Part shown: positions 1 through 6,884 of the stretch, piece by piece
Position numbering within the stretch: the stretch's first letter is position 1
Layout: the number at the start of each line of letters is the position of its first letter
Assembly (NCBI RefSeq): GCF_946479975.1
Contig: NZ_CAMLIX010000225.1
Location: 1-7,787 of the forward strand
Source: an uncultured Flavobacterium sp.
Lineage (GTDB): Bacteria > Bacteroidota > Bacteroidia > Flavobacteriales > Flavobacteriaceae
Reading direction: 5' to 3'
DNA length: 7,787 nucleotides
The notes under the pieces: model-generated
What the model saw: the letters and a program-made list of their open reading frames with translations, nothing else
Databases searched by the model: none
Told to the model about the DNA's origin: nothing
Made by a program: the position numbers and the translations under genes

Positions 1-1273
1 TTTCTAGGAAGTTACCATAAGTTAAAGTCCCATCTGGATTAAATTGTTTCCACATTGAAGCTTGTTGAAAACCAGCTACATATAAAGGAATTGTATAAAC
101 GATAATACCTAAAGTCCCAATCCAGAAATGGAAGTTTGCCAATTTCTTAGAGAACAAATCAGATTTTGTCATTCTAGGAATTAACCAATATATAATACCA
201 AATGACATAAAACCATTCCAAGCTAATGCTCCAACGTGTACGTGTGCAACGATCCAGTCCGTATAGTGTGCAATAGCATTTACATTTTTAAGCGATAACA
301 TCGGACCTTCAAAAGTTGCCATACCGTAACCAGTAATTGCTACTACGAAGAATTTTAAAACTGGTTCTTCACGAACTTTATCCCAAGCACCTCTTAATGT
401 TAGAAGTCCGTTGATCATACCTCCCCAAGATGGAGCAATTAACATTACTGAAAATGCAACTCCTAAATTCTGTGCCCAGTTTGGTAATGCAGAATATAAT
501 AAGTGGTGTGGTCCAGCCCATATGTAGATAAAAATTAAAGACCAAAAGTGAATAATTGATAATCTATAAGAGTAAACAGGTCTATTTGCAATTTTAGGAA
601 CAAAGTAATACATTAAACCTAAGAACGGCGTTGTAAGGAAAAATGCAACCGCATTGTGTCCGTACCACCATTGCACAAGTGCATCTTGAACACCTGCGTA
701 AACAGAGTAACTTTTGAATGCAGAAACTGGAATTTCAATGTTATTAAAAATATGAAGTACCGCTACTGTTACAAACGTTGCTAGATAAAACCAGATTGCT
801 ACGTATAAGTGACGTTCTCTGCGTCTTAACATTGTACCAATCATATTGATTCCCATAACAACCCATATCAAGGCGATTGCGATATCAATTGGCCACTCAA
901 GTTCTGCATATTCTTTAGAAGAAGTATAACCTAACGGAAGTGTAATTGCTGCTGCAACAATGATAAGCTGCCATCCCCAGAAATGAAGGTTACTTAAAAA
1001 ATCACTAAACATTCTGGCTTTTAGCAATCTTTGCAGTGAGTAATACATACCCGCAAAAAAGGCGTTACCTACAAAGGCAAAAATTACTGCATTGGTGTGT
1101 AACGGTCTTAGACGTCCGTAACTCAACCACGAGATCCCATCTGTAATGTTGGGAAAAAGGTACATTACCGCAAGGGTAAGCCCTACTAACATACCCACAA
1201 CTCCAAAGAGTATTGTGGCGTAAATGAATTTTTTTACAATTTTGTTGTCGTAATAAAACTGTTCCATTTCCAT
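1..1273 (-). CDS. ccoN: cbb3-type cytochrome c oxidase subunit I (CcoN), 3' end cut by window edge
   Basis: Catalytic membrane subunit of the cbb3 haem-copper oxidase, which reduces O2 to water at low oxygen and conserves proton-motive force. The first 424 residues are visible, with many hydrophobic segments. All expected ligands are present: H59 and H346 (low-spin haem b), H206, H256 and H257 (CuB), H344 (haem b3), and Y250 six residues before H256, the place of the His-Tyr cross-link. Recognisable blocks are RLRPLHTNAV, WWYGHNA, IYIWAGPHH and HVHVGALAWNG. These positions are one lower than the Pseudomonas stutzeri CcoN numbering as I recall it. The start MEMEQFYYDN at 1273 lies 2 nt after the ccoS stop, so translation is probably coupled; a second ATG at 1267 is possible. 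In Bacteroidota CcoN is often fused to CcoO; the C-terminus is outside the window, so a fusion cannot be judged here. Confidence 0.96.
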   Translation of the reverse strand, partial: MEMEQFYYDNKIVKKFIYATILFGVVGMLVGLTLAVMYLFPNITDGISWLSYGRLRPLHTNAVIFAFVGNAFFAGMYYSLQRLLKARMFSDFLSNLHFWGWQLIIVAAAITLPLGYTSSKEYAELEWPIDIAIALIWVVMGINMIGTMLRRRERHLYVAIWFYLATFVTVAVLHIFNNIEIPVSAFKSYSVYAGVQDALVQWWYGHNAVAFFLTTPFLGLMYYFVPKIANRPVYSYRLSIIHFWSLIFIYIWAGPHHLLYSALPNWAQNLGVAFSVMLIAPSWGGMINGLLTLRGAWDKVREEPVLKFFVVAITGYGMATFEGPMLSLKNVNAIAHYTDWIVAHVHVGALAWNGFMSFGIIYWLIPRMTKSDLFSKKLANFHFWIGTLGIIVYTIPLYVAGFQQASMWKQFNPDGTLTYGNFLE

Positions 1274-1275
1274 AA

Positions 1276-1467
1276 TTATACTTGTTTTTCTTCGATTGGT
1301 AAATGATTATTTGGGGAATTAACTTTGGTTTCGTCATCAAAAAGAATTCTGACTGAAGGCGTATAATCATCATCGTACTGTCCAGATTTGACAGCTACGA
1401 TAAAGGCAATAAAGAAACAGATTGCCACAAAAATACTTACTGAAATTAATAGATAAATAACACTCAT
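1276..1467 (-). CDS. ccoS: cbb3-type cytochrome oxidase assembly protein CcoS
   Basis: Small 63-residue membrane protein needed in other bacteria for insertion of haem and copper cofactors into the cbb3 oxidase. One N-terminal transmembrane helix (about residues 3-26) is followed by a short hydrophilic tail. The tail contains SVRILFDDE (38-46), which resembles the conserved stretch after the helix in CcoS proteins. The position directly before ccoN, with only 2 nt between stop and start, supports the call and suggests one mRNA. It begins about 15 nt after the transcription start predicted from the -7 box at 1486-1493. The remaining C-terminal residues are polar and show no recognisable motif. 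Confidence 0.9.
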   Translation of the reverse strand: MSVIYLLISVSIFVAICFFIAFIVAVKSGQYDDDYTPSVRILFDDETKVNSPNNHLPIEEKQV

Positions 1468-1485
1468 ACCCTAGATTTATAGTAA

Positions 1486-1493
1486 CAAAATTA
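1486..1493 (-). promoter_or_regulatory. Candidate -7 promoter box of the ccoS-ccoN operon
   Basis: On the minus strand this reads TAATTTTG, an exact match to the Bacteroidota -7 consensus TAnnTTTG. It would start transcription near 1482, giving a leader of about 15 nt before the ccoS ATG at 1467. No separate -33 element is evident; that region is occupied by the palindrome at 1516-1529, as expected for an activator-dependent promoter. Assigned by motif and spacing only. Confidence 0.6.
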
Positions 1494-1515
1494 CTTTGTT
1501 GAAGGCGTATAAAAT

Positions 1516-1529
1516 ATGATAATTATCAT
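1516..1529. promoter_or_regulatory. FNR-type palindromic operator upstream of ccoS-ccoN
   Basis: ATGATAATTATCAT is a perfect 14-bp palindrome containing TGAT-N4-ATCA, the core of the FNR/CRP-superfamily site TTGAT-N4-ATCAA. Its centre (1522.5) lies 33 bp upstream of the centre of the ccoS -7 box, near -40 relative to the predicted start, the class II activator position. A copy with one changed base lies in the same geometry before ccoI. The likely ligand is the Crp/Fnr protein at 4174-4857; this is inference. Confidence 0.7.
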
Positions 1530-1583
1530 GAACAAAAAGATATGATAAATTTATAAAAAAAATCTTTCAAAAACAAATTAAAT

Positions 1584-3971
1584 TTATTTTAAATTGCTCT
1601 TGCTGAAATAGTTAGACATTAACGTAACAAAACTCACAATAGTAATTGTACTCAACGGCATAATAATAGCTGCCACAATTGGAAGAAGATTTCCTGTAAC
1701 AGCAAAGGCTAATCCTACAACGTTGTAGAGCAATGATAAGGTAAAACTCATCTTAATAATGGTTATAGCTTTATGAGACAGCTTTAAAAAATAATTTAAT
1801 TTTGAAAATTCAGAAGCATCCAAAATAGCATCGCATGCCGGCGAAAACACATTCACATTTTCAGAAATAGAAATTCCAACATTACTTTGTGCGAGTGCTC
1901 CAGCATCATTTAAACCATCTCCAACCATCATCACATTTTTTCCTTTTTCTTGAAGTTTCTTAATGTACTCTAGCTTTTGCTCTGGTTTCTGATTGAATAT
2001 TAATTCTGTATTTTTAGGAAGAATGTTTTCGAGATTTGTCCTTTCTCCATCATTATCACCAGAAAGCACCTTGATTTCATAATCTTTACTCAGCCTTACA
2101 AAAAGCTTTTCTAATCCTTCGCGATATTGGTTCTGAAAAGTATATTTTCCCAAATAAATACCGTCAATTTTAATATGTAATGCTGTCTTTTCGATTTCAG
2201 AACTATCTGCAACTATATCCTCTACAAATTGCCCTGAACCTATTTTAATTTCTTTACCTTCAAGATGAGCTAAAATTCCTTTTCCGGTAATCTCTTGAAA
2301 ATCTTCTACAGGAGTTCGTTTAGCATCAGGAAGAAATTCATAAAGCATTCTGCTCAACGGATGATTTGATCCTCGTAAAACATTCTTAATCAATACAATA
2401 TTAGAATCAGAAATTGCAGTTCCTTCGTATACTATATTTGATTTCTTATTTGTTGTAATAGTTCCTGTTTTATCAAAAACAATAGTATCAACTTTGGCAA
2501 GCTGTTCAATTACAACGGCATTTTTTAAGTAGAATTTCTTTTTACCTAAAATCCTTAAAATGTTACCAAAAGTAAACGGAGCCGTCAATGCCAATGCACA
2601 GGGACAAGCTACAATTAGAACCGCTGTAAAAACATTAAATGCAATATTGGCATCAATAAAAATCCAATAACCAAAACCAGCAAATGCAATTAACATTAAA
2701 ATGGGGGTAAAATAACGGCTTATTGCATCTGTAATGGTTTTGTGTTTTTGATCTACTTTTTTCTGAAAAATTTCATTACTCCACAACTGCGTCAAATAAC
2801 TTTGAGAAACAGAATGGAGTACTTCCATTTCTATCACTTTTCCTATTTGTTTTCCGCCAGCAAAGACTTTATCTCCTGATTTTTTGGTAATTGGTACAGC
2901 TTCACCGGTTACAAAACTATAATCGATTTCTGCACTTTCGCTGATTAAAATTCCGTCAACAGGAATAAGTTCTTGGTTTCGAATCAACAATCGATCGCCT
3001 TTTATTACATCATAAATTGCAACATTATCTTCTGAAGTATCTTTATTGATTTTTGTAACCGCAATTGGAAAATAGGATTTAAAATCTCTTTCAAAACTTA
3101 AAAAACTATAGGTTTTAGTTTGAAACATTTTACCCAGAAGCATAAAAAATACTAAACTAGCTAAGCTGTCAAAAAAACCCGGTCCGTGATCCATAAGCAT
3201 ATCGTAAGAGCTTCGAACAAACATCACAATGATTCCCAAAGCAATTGGAATATCGATATTCAGCATTCGAGTTTTTATACTGTGATATGCCGAAACATAA
3301 TAACCGCTTGCTGAATATAAGAAACTCGGCAGGGCTAAAACAAAAATCAGCAGTCTGAAAAACGGTTTGTAACTATCTAACCAAAATTCTTTCATTTCAA
3401 AATATTCTGGAAATGAAAGCAGCATTATATTTCCGAAGCAAAAAAAAGCTACTCCAAGTTTATAAGTCAGACTTCTGTCTACTTTTGCTTTTCCTGTTTC
3501 GTAATTTTCCAGACTTATATAAGGTTCGTAACCTATGGAACTTAATAGATAAACGATATCTTTTAAAGAAACAGCATCAGAATTAAAAGTAATTCTAACT
3601 TTCTTTTCATGAAAATTAACTTGTGAAATGCTAATTCCGGGTTGAAGTTTATTTAGATTTTCTAAAATCCAAATGCAAGAACTGCAGTGAATGTGCGGAA
3701 TACTTAAAGAAACGATTGCAGTATTGCCTTCTTTAAATTCTAAAACTTTAGAAAGTATAGCCTCGTTTTCTAAAAAATCATACTTGCCTTTGATGTCTTG
3801 CGGCGTGGCGCCAGGCGACTTTTCAAAGTCATAATAAGAGGTTAAGTTATTAACGCTGAAAATTTCGTAAACCGTTTTACAGCCTGTACAACAAAACTTC
3901 TTATCATCAAACTCAATTTCTTCATTTTGTTCAATAGATAAACCACAATGAAAACAACTTTGCTCCCTCAT
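1584..3971 (-). CDS. ccoI: CcoI/FixI-type copper-translocating P1B-ATPase
   Basis: Inner-membrane ATPase that exports Cu(I) for metallation of the cbb3 oxidase (CopA2/FixI group). The 795 residues show an N-terminal cysteine-rich domain (C6-x2-C9 and CCTGC at 27-31), then a heavy-metal-associated domain with HCSSC (95-99). The P-type ATPase blocks follow: TGE (355-357), CPC in a membrane helix (456-458), phosphorylation site DKTGT (500-504), HP (537-538) and GDGLND (684-689). The final helices carry YN (749-750) and MPLST (771-775). An in-frame ATG at 4013 would add 14 residues, but I choose 3971: it gives the family-like start MREQSCFHCG directly before the first cysteine pair, and the predicted promoter (3992-3999) lies inside the longer version. 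ccoS follows 116 bp downstream with its own promoter. No catalytic residue is missing. A general copper-export CopA is less likely given the cysteine-rich N-terminus and the neighbours. Confidence 0.94.
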   Translation of the reverse strand: MREQSCFHCGLSIEQNEEIEFDDKKFCCTGCKTVYEIFSVNNLTSYYDFEKSPGATPQDIKGKYDFLENEAILSKVLEFKEGNTAIVSLSIPHIHCSSCIWILENLNKLQPGISISQVNFHEKKVRITFNSDAVSLKDIVYLLSSIGYEPYISLENYETGKAKVDRSLTYKLGVAFFCFGNIMLLSFPEYFEMKEFWLDSYKPFFRLLIFVLALPSFLYSASGYYVSAYHSIKTRMLNIDIPIALGIIVMFVRSSYDMLMDHGPGFFDSLASLVFFMLLGKMFQTKTYSFLSFERDFKSYFPIAVTKINKDTSEDNVAIYDVIKGDRLLIRNQELIPVDGILISESAEIDYSFVTGEAVPITKKSGDKVFAGGKQIGKVIEMEVLHSVSQSYLTQLWSNEIFQKKVDQKHKTITDAISRYFTPILMLIAFAGFGYWIFIDANIAFNVFTAVLIVACPCALALTAPFTFGNILRILGKKKFYLKNAVVIEQLAKVDTIVFDKTGTITTNKKSNIVYEGTAISDSNIVLIKNVLRGSNHPLSRMLYEFLPDAKRTPVEDFQEITGKGILAHLEGKEIKIGSGQFVEDIVADSSEIEKTALHIKIDGIYLGKYTFQNQYREGLEKLFVRLSKDYEIKVLSGDNDGERTNLENILPKNTELIFNQKPEQKLEYIKKLQEKGKNVMMVGDGLNDAGALAQSNVGISISENVNVFSPACDAILDASEFSKLNYFLKLSHKAITIIKMSFTLSLLYNVVGLAFAVTGNLLPIVAAIIMPLSTITIVSFVTLMSNYFSKSNLK

Positions 3972-3991
3972 AAACTTGTTTTTATTTGTCG

Positions 3992-3999
3992 CAAATTTC
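3992..3999 (-). promoter_or_regulatory. Candidate -7 promoter box of ccoI
   Basis: The minus strand reads GAAATTTG, one mismatch from TAnnTTTG. A start near 3988 would leave a leader of about 17 nt before the ATG at 3971. The sequence match is weak alone, but the 33-bp centre-to-centre distance to the palindrome at 4022-4035 is the same as at the ccoS promoter, which raises confidence. Confidence 0.5.
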
Positions 4000-4021
4000 C
4001 AACTAAAGCACAATTATTAAG

Positions 4022-4035
4022 ATGATAATTGTCAT
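4022..4035. promoter_or_regulatory. FNR-type operator upstream of ccoI
   Basis: ATGATAATTGTCAT differs from the operator at 1516-1529 by a single base (A to G in the right half-site), leaving the left TGAT half intact. Its centre (4028.5) is 33 bp upstream of the centre of the candidate ccoI -7 box, about -40. It sits in the divergent ccoI/regulator intergenic region, but is about 130 bp from the predicted start of the regulator gene, so control of ccoI is the more likely role. Confidence 0.65.
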
Positions 4036-4115
4036 ATTCTCCACTGAAATGAGTTCTAAATTAATAAAAATCACGCTAAAAATGACCGATAATTCTTATT
4101 TATAATAATTTTAAG

Positions 4116-4140
4116 GTCTAATAATGTCTAAAAGTCCTAA
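4116..4140 (+). repeat. Short direct repeats GTCTAA upstream of the Crp/Fnr gene
   Basis: GTCTAA occurs at 4116-4121 and again at 4126-4131, exactly 10 bp apart (one helical turn), followed by the related GTCCTAA at 4134-4140. The repeats fill the place where a -33 element would be expected, just upstream of the -7 box at 4148-4155. They could bind a transcription factor, but in AT-rich DNA such short repeats also arise by chance. Confidence 0.3.
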
Positions 4141-4147
4141 ATATGCT

Positions 4148-4155
4148 TAATTTTG
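4148..4155 (+). promoter_or_regulatory. Candidate -7 promoter box of the Crp/Fnr gene
   Basis: TAATTTTG matches TAnnTTTG exactly and is identical to the ccoS -7 box. Transcription would begin near 4158, giving a leader of about 15 nt before the ATG at 4174. No TTG is seen at the -33 distance. This box overlaps the alternative TTG start at 4153, which argues against that start. Confidence 0.5.
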
Positions 4156-4173
4156 CAGCAAACAATTATTGCC

Positions 4174-4857
4174 ATGAACAAATGTGATCAATGCATTGTA
4201 CGCCAGTTAAGTTCGCTAAAAGCTCTTAATAAAGAGGAAGTTATAAAATTAGCAAACAGCAAAACGACTTACAAAATTAAAAAGGGTGATGCACTTTTTG
4301 AAGAAGGTGAAGTTACTAATGGAGTCTTTTGTGTGAAAGATGGTGTTGGAAAACTCTCCAAATTGAGTGCAAACGGAAAAGATCAAATTGTAAAATTGGT
4401 TAAATCTGGTGAACTTCTTGGGCAGCGTTCTATGATTAGCAATGAGCCGGCAAACTTAACGGCAAAAGCAATTGCCGATATGGAAGTTTGTTTTATTCCT
4501 AAATCTGAAATTATAAATTTCTTCAATAACAACAATCAGTTTTCTTTGAATATGATGCAGTCTGTCTGCGAAGATTTGAAAGAATCTGAAAATGAAAAGA
4601 TAGCTTTAGTTCAAAAAACAGTTAAACAAAGACTTGCCGAAACTTTGCTTCATTTACACGAAGAATTTGGTCAAGATACCGACAAAACCCTTAAAGTTCA
4701 ATTGACTAGAGAGGAATTGGCTGGAATTATTGGTACCGCAACAGAAAGCTGTATTCGTTTATTATCTGATTTTAATAAATTAGGCTTGATTGAATTGGTT
4801 GGAAAAAAAATCATGCTTAAGGACGTTCGTTCTTTAAAGAAATTAGCTGAGAATTAA
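4174..4857 (+). CDS. Crp/Fnr-family transcriptional regulator, FNR-like, probably oxygen-responsive
   Basis: A 227-residue cytoplasmic regulator: cyclic-nucleotide-binding-type beta-barrel (about 30-115), dimer helix (about 122-160) and C-terminal winged helix-turn-helix (about 175-215). The N-terminus has C4-x2-C7, aligning with C20 and C23 of E. coli FNR. C106 in EVCFIP aligns with FNR C122 in MVCEIP. The position of FNR C29 is S13, so three of four cluster ligands are kept. In the recognition helix (TESCIRLL), E191 and R195 align with FNR E209 and R213, which read the TGA core; FNR S212 is replaced by I194. I chose the ATG at 4174 because an upstream TTG at 4153 lies inside the predicted promoter. 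Divergence from ccoI and the FNR-type palindromes before ccoI and ccoS suggest it controls the cbb3 genes. Sensing of oxygen, NO or redox is inferred, not shown. Confidence 0.9.
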   Translation: MNKCDQCIVRQLSSLKALNKEEVIKLANSKTTYKIKKGDALFEEGEVTNGVFCVKDGVGKLSKLSANGKDQIVKLVKSGELLGQRSMISNEPANLTAKAIADMEVCFIPKSEIINFFNNNNQFSLNMMQSVCEDLKESENEKIALVQKTVKQRLAETLLHLHEEFGQDTDKTLKVQLTREELAGIIGTATESCIRLLSDFNKLGLIELVGKKIMLKDVRSLKKLAEN

Positions 4858-5624
4858 AGTTTTTTAGCTTCATTCCAAAAAACATCCATTTCTGTAAGAG
4901 TCATGTCCATTAGTGGTTTTCCTAATTCGCCTGCTTTACTTTCAAGATATTGAAAACGTTTAATGAATTTTTTATTGGTTCTTTCTAAAGCATCTTCTGG
5001 ATTTACATTTAAGAATCGTGCATAATTGATCATAGAAAACAAAACATCTCCAAACTCGTCTTCAATTTTATCTTGATTTCCAGCTTGAACCTCGTCTTGT
5101 AATTCTTGTAATTCCTCTTGTACTTTATCCCAAACTTGATGCGGTTCTTCCCAATCAAAACCTACACCTTTTACCTTATCTTGAATTCTGCTGGCTTTAA
5201 CCAAAGCTGGAAGACTTCTCGGTACTCCTTCTAAAACAGATTTTTTACCTTCTTTTAATTTTAATTTTTCCCAGTTTTGTTTGACTTCTTCTTCGTTTTC
5301 CACTTTTACATCGCCATAAATATGAGGATGACGGTGAATTAGTTTTTCGCAGATTTCGTTACAAACATCTGCAATGTCAAAATCATTAGTTTCGCTGCCA
5401 ATTTTAGCATAGAAAACAATATGAAGAAGCAAATCTCCCAATTCTTTTTTAACTTCGTTTAAATCATTATCCAGAATAGCGTCGCCCAATTCGTAAGTTT
5501 CTTCGATCGTTAAATGTCTCAACGTCTGCAGGGTTTGCTTTTTATCCCACGGACATTGCTCACGAAGTTCATCCATGATATTTAATAATCTTTCAAACGC
5601 TTTTAATTGGTTTTCTCTATTCAT
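4854..5624 (-). CDS. mazG: Nucleoside triphosphate pyrophosphohydrolase MazG
   Basis: Hydrolyses nucleoside triphosphates to monophosphate and pyrophosphate, a house-cleaning activity; in E. coli MazG also affects ppGpp levels. The 256 residues hold two MazG domains, the usual two-domain length. The N-terminal one has CPWD (24-27) and the metal-binding pattern E41-E42-x2-E45 with E61-x2-D64. The C-terminal one has E170-E171-x2-E174 with E190-x2-D193. HRHPHIYGD (97-105) and VGFDW (154-158) are also typical. The start MNRENQLKAF is the only sensible one, since the terminator of the upstream genes ends just before it. Its stop codon overlaps that of the convergent regulator gene. I could not find a convincing -7 box; expression may come from a weak promoter at 5625-5660 or from readthrough. 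Confidence 0.95.
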   Translation of the reverse strand: MNRENQLKAFERLLNIMDELREQCPWDKKQTLQTLRHLTIEETYELGDAILDNDLNEVKKELGDLLLHIVFYAKIGSETNDFDIADVCNEICEKLIHRHPHIYGDVKVENEEEVKQNWEKLKLKEGKKSVLEGVPRSLPALVKASRIQDKVKGVGFDWEEPHQVWDKVQEELQELQDEVQAGNQDKIEDEFGDVLFSMINYARFLNVNPEDALERTNKKFIKRFQYLESKAGELGKPLMDMTLTEMDVFWNEAKKL

Positions 5625-5660
5625 TTTGAAGTTCTTTAGAATTTAAAACTTTATTGATGT

Positions 5661-5700
5661 AAAAATAAAAAATCCTGTCAAGAAAACGTCTTAACAGGAT
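5661..5700 (-). terminator. Intrinsic terminator after the def-DUF5606 genes
   Basis: Two 12-base arms (5672-5683 and 5689-5700) enclose a 5-base loop. In the minus-strand RNA all 12 pairs form, one of them as a U-G wobble; in the plus-strand RNA that pair is a C-A mismatch. The minus strand then continues with TTTTTATTTTT (5671 to 5661). Strand-specific pairing, the U-rich tail and the place 26 bp after the DUF5606 stop all fit termination of leftward transcription before mazG. Confidence 0.85.
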
Positions 5701-5725
5701 ATTATATATTCAAAAAAGAATTGTT

Positions 5726-6214
5726 TTATTCTTCTTCTTTTTTAGCTTTTGCTTTTTTAGCAGCTGGAGCTTTTTTAGGTTTTTCAGCAACTGGAGCTTC
5801 TTCTTCTTTAGTTTCTTCAACAGCAGGAGCTAAATCTGTTACTAAACCTTTCGCTTGAAGCGTGTTGTACCAGTTTAATACTTTTTTAATATCTGAAGGA
5901 TAAACTCTTTCTTCGTCGTAATCTGGAAGAATTTCTTTAAAATATGCTGCTAAAGTAGCATTGTCTTCTTTATGAGAAATTGCTTGACCTTTGTTTTCTT
6001 TAACGGCAATTTGCTGCATTACTTCAGTTAACGGTTTTTCACCTTCATAAGTGTAAATAGAAATTTCAGACAATAAACTTACATTGCTTTTTAGATTTAC
6101 AGTAATCTTCTTCCCATCAATTAATGATTCTGCCACAAAACCTGTACGAGTTTGTACTTTCAACTCGTATAAACCTGGTTTTCCTGAAATGGCTAAAATT
6201 TTCGCTAAATTCAT
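5726..6214 (-). CDS. DUF5606 domain protein of unknown function
   Basis: A 162-residue soluble protein that I recognise as the DUF5606 family, widespread in Bacteroidota and without known function. Residues 1-125 form the conserved part, opening with LAKILAISGKPGLYEL, a compact beta-rich start, and containing a predicted helical region YPSDIKKVLNWYNTL (105-119). From about 131 the protein becomes a low-complexity tail of Glu, Lys, Ala and Pro (EEA and KKAPAAKKAKAKK runs), first acidic then basic, ending EEE. It has no signal peptide or membrane helix, so it is cytoplasmic. It starts 58 bp after def with no promoter motif between them and ends at a strong terminator, so it is probably co-transcribed with def. 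The basic AK-rich segment could bind nucleic acid; this is only a suggestion from composition. Confidence 0.85.
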   Translation of the reverse strand: MNLAKILAISGKPGLYELKVQTRTGFVAESLIDGKKITVNLKSNVSLLSEISIYTYEGEKPLTEVMQQIAVKENKGQAISHKEDNATLAAYFKEILPDYDEERVYPSDIKKVLNWYNTLQAKGLVTDLAPAVEETKEEEAPVAEKPKKAPAAKKAKAKKEEE

Positions 6215-6272
6215 TTTATTAAATTTTGTATTAAGAATTTGATTTATTTTTTGTTTCTAACTATTTAGAAAT

Positions 6273-6863
6273 TTATCTTCCTTTTTTTGCTGCAAAGAAC
6301 TTCATTCTATATTCCTGAAACGTTTTTCCTTCAGTAATATTTTTTAGTTTCTTTTGTATAAGACGTTTTTTTAGTGACGAAATTTTATCTGTAAACAAAA
6401 TTCCTTCAATATGATCGTATTCATGCTGAATAACTCTCGCTATTAAACCATCAAATACTTCTGTTTTCATTACAAAATCTTCTTCGCAATATTCAATTGT
6501 AACCGTTGGTTTTCTGTAAACATCTTCACGTACATCTGGAATACTCAAACAGCCTTCATTAAAACCCCATTCTTCGCCTTCTTCTTTTACAATTTTAGCG
6601 TTAATGAAAGTCTTTTTAAAACCTCTTAAATCTTTTTGTTCTTCTGACGGAAGATCCTCATCATCACTAAAAGGTGTTGTATCAATAACAAACAAACGAA
6701 TTGGCAGTCCAACCTGCGGTGCTGCAAGCCCAACTCCATACGCATTATACATAGTCTCGTACATATTTGCGATCGTTTCATTTAGGTTTGGATATTCTGG
6801 CGTAACATCCTGCCCTACTTTTCTTAAAACAGGATCACCGTATCCTACAATTGGTAAAATCAT
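6273..6863 (-). CDS. def: Peptide deformylase
   Basis: Removes the formyl group from the N-terminal methionine of new proteins as they leave the ribosome. The 196 residues contain all three active-site motifs: GVGLAAPQ (43-50), EGCLS (103-107) with metal ligand C105, and QHEYDH (146-151) with metal ligands H147 and H151 and catalytic E148. Between motifs 1 and 2 there is an acidic insertion (about 64-80), as I recall common in Bacteroidota enzymes. The start MILPIVGYGDPVLR is the normal one for the family. The upstream region holds a possible -7 box (6926-6933) and a possible 5' hairpin. DUF5606 follows 58 bp downstream. Confidence 0.97.
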   Translation of the reverse strand: MILPIVGYGDPVLRKVGQDVTPEYPNLNETIANMYETMYNAYGVGLAAPQVGLPIRLFVIDTTPFSDDEDLPSEEQKDLRGFKKTFINAKIVKEEGEEWGFNEGCLSIPDVREDVYRKPTVTIEYCEEDFVMKTEVFDGLIARVIQHEYDHIEGILFTDKISSLKKRLIQKKLKNITEGKTFQEYRMKFFAAKKGR

Positions 6864-6884
6864 TTGTTTTTGTTTATATTTTTA

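Noticed and set aside
1065..1373. Open frame of 102 codons on the minus strand across the ccoS-ccoN junction.
   Set aside because: It overlaps two well-supported genes in another frame on the same strand and has no recognisable protein character.
1542..1553. A further ATGATAA half-site (1542-1548) close to the ccoS operator.
   Set aside because: The right half does not match ATCAT, and the sequence is ordinary AT-rich DNA.
1530..1583. Possible intrinsic terminator after ccoI.
   Set aside because: T-rich runs are present but no stable stem precedes them, so readthrough into ccoS-ccoN remains possible.
4022..4173. Possible autoregulation of the Crp/Fnr gene through the operator at 4022-4035.
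   Set aside because: The site is about 130 bp upstream of the gene's predicted start, while its spacing to the ccoI promoter is exact; ccoI control explains it better.
6254..6271. Perfect 7-bp inverted repeat TTTCTAA/TTAGAAA just after the def stop codon.
   Set aside because: Short, AT-rich and without a U-tract on the minus strand, so it is unlikely to terminate transcription between def and DUF5606.
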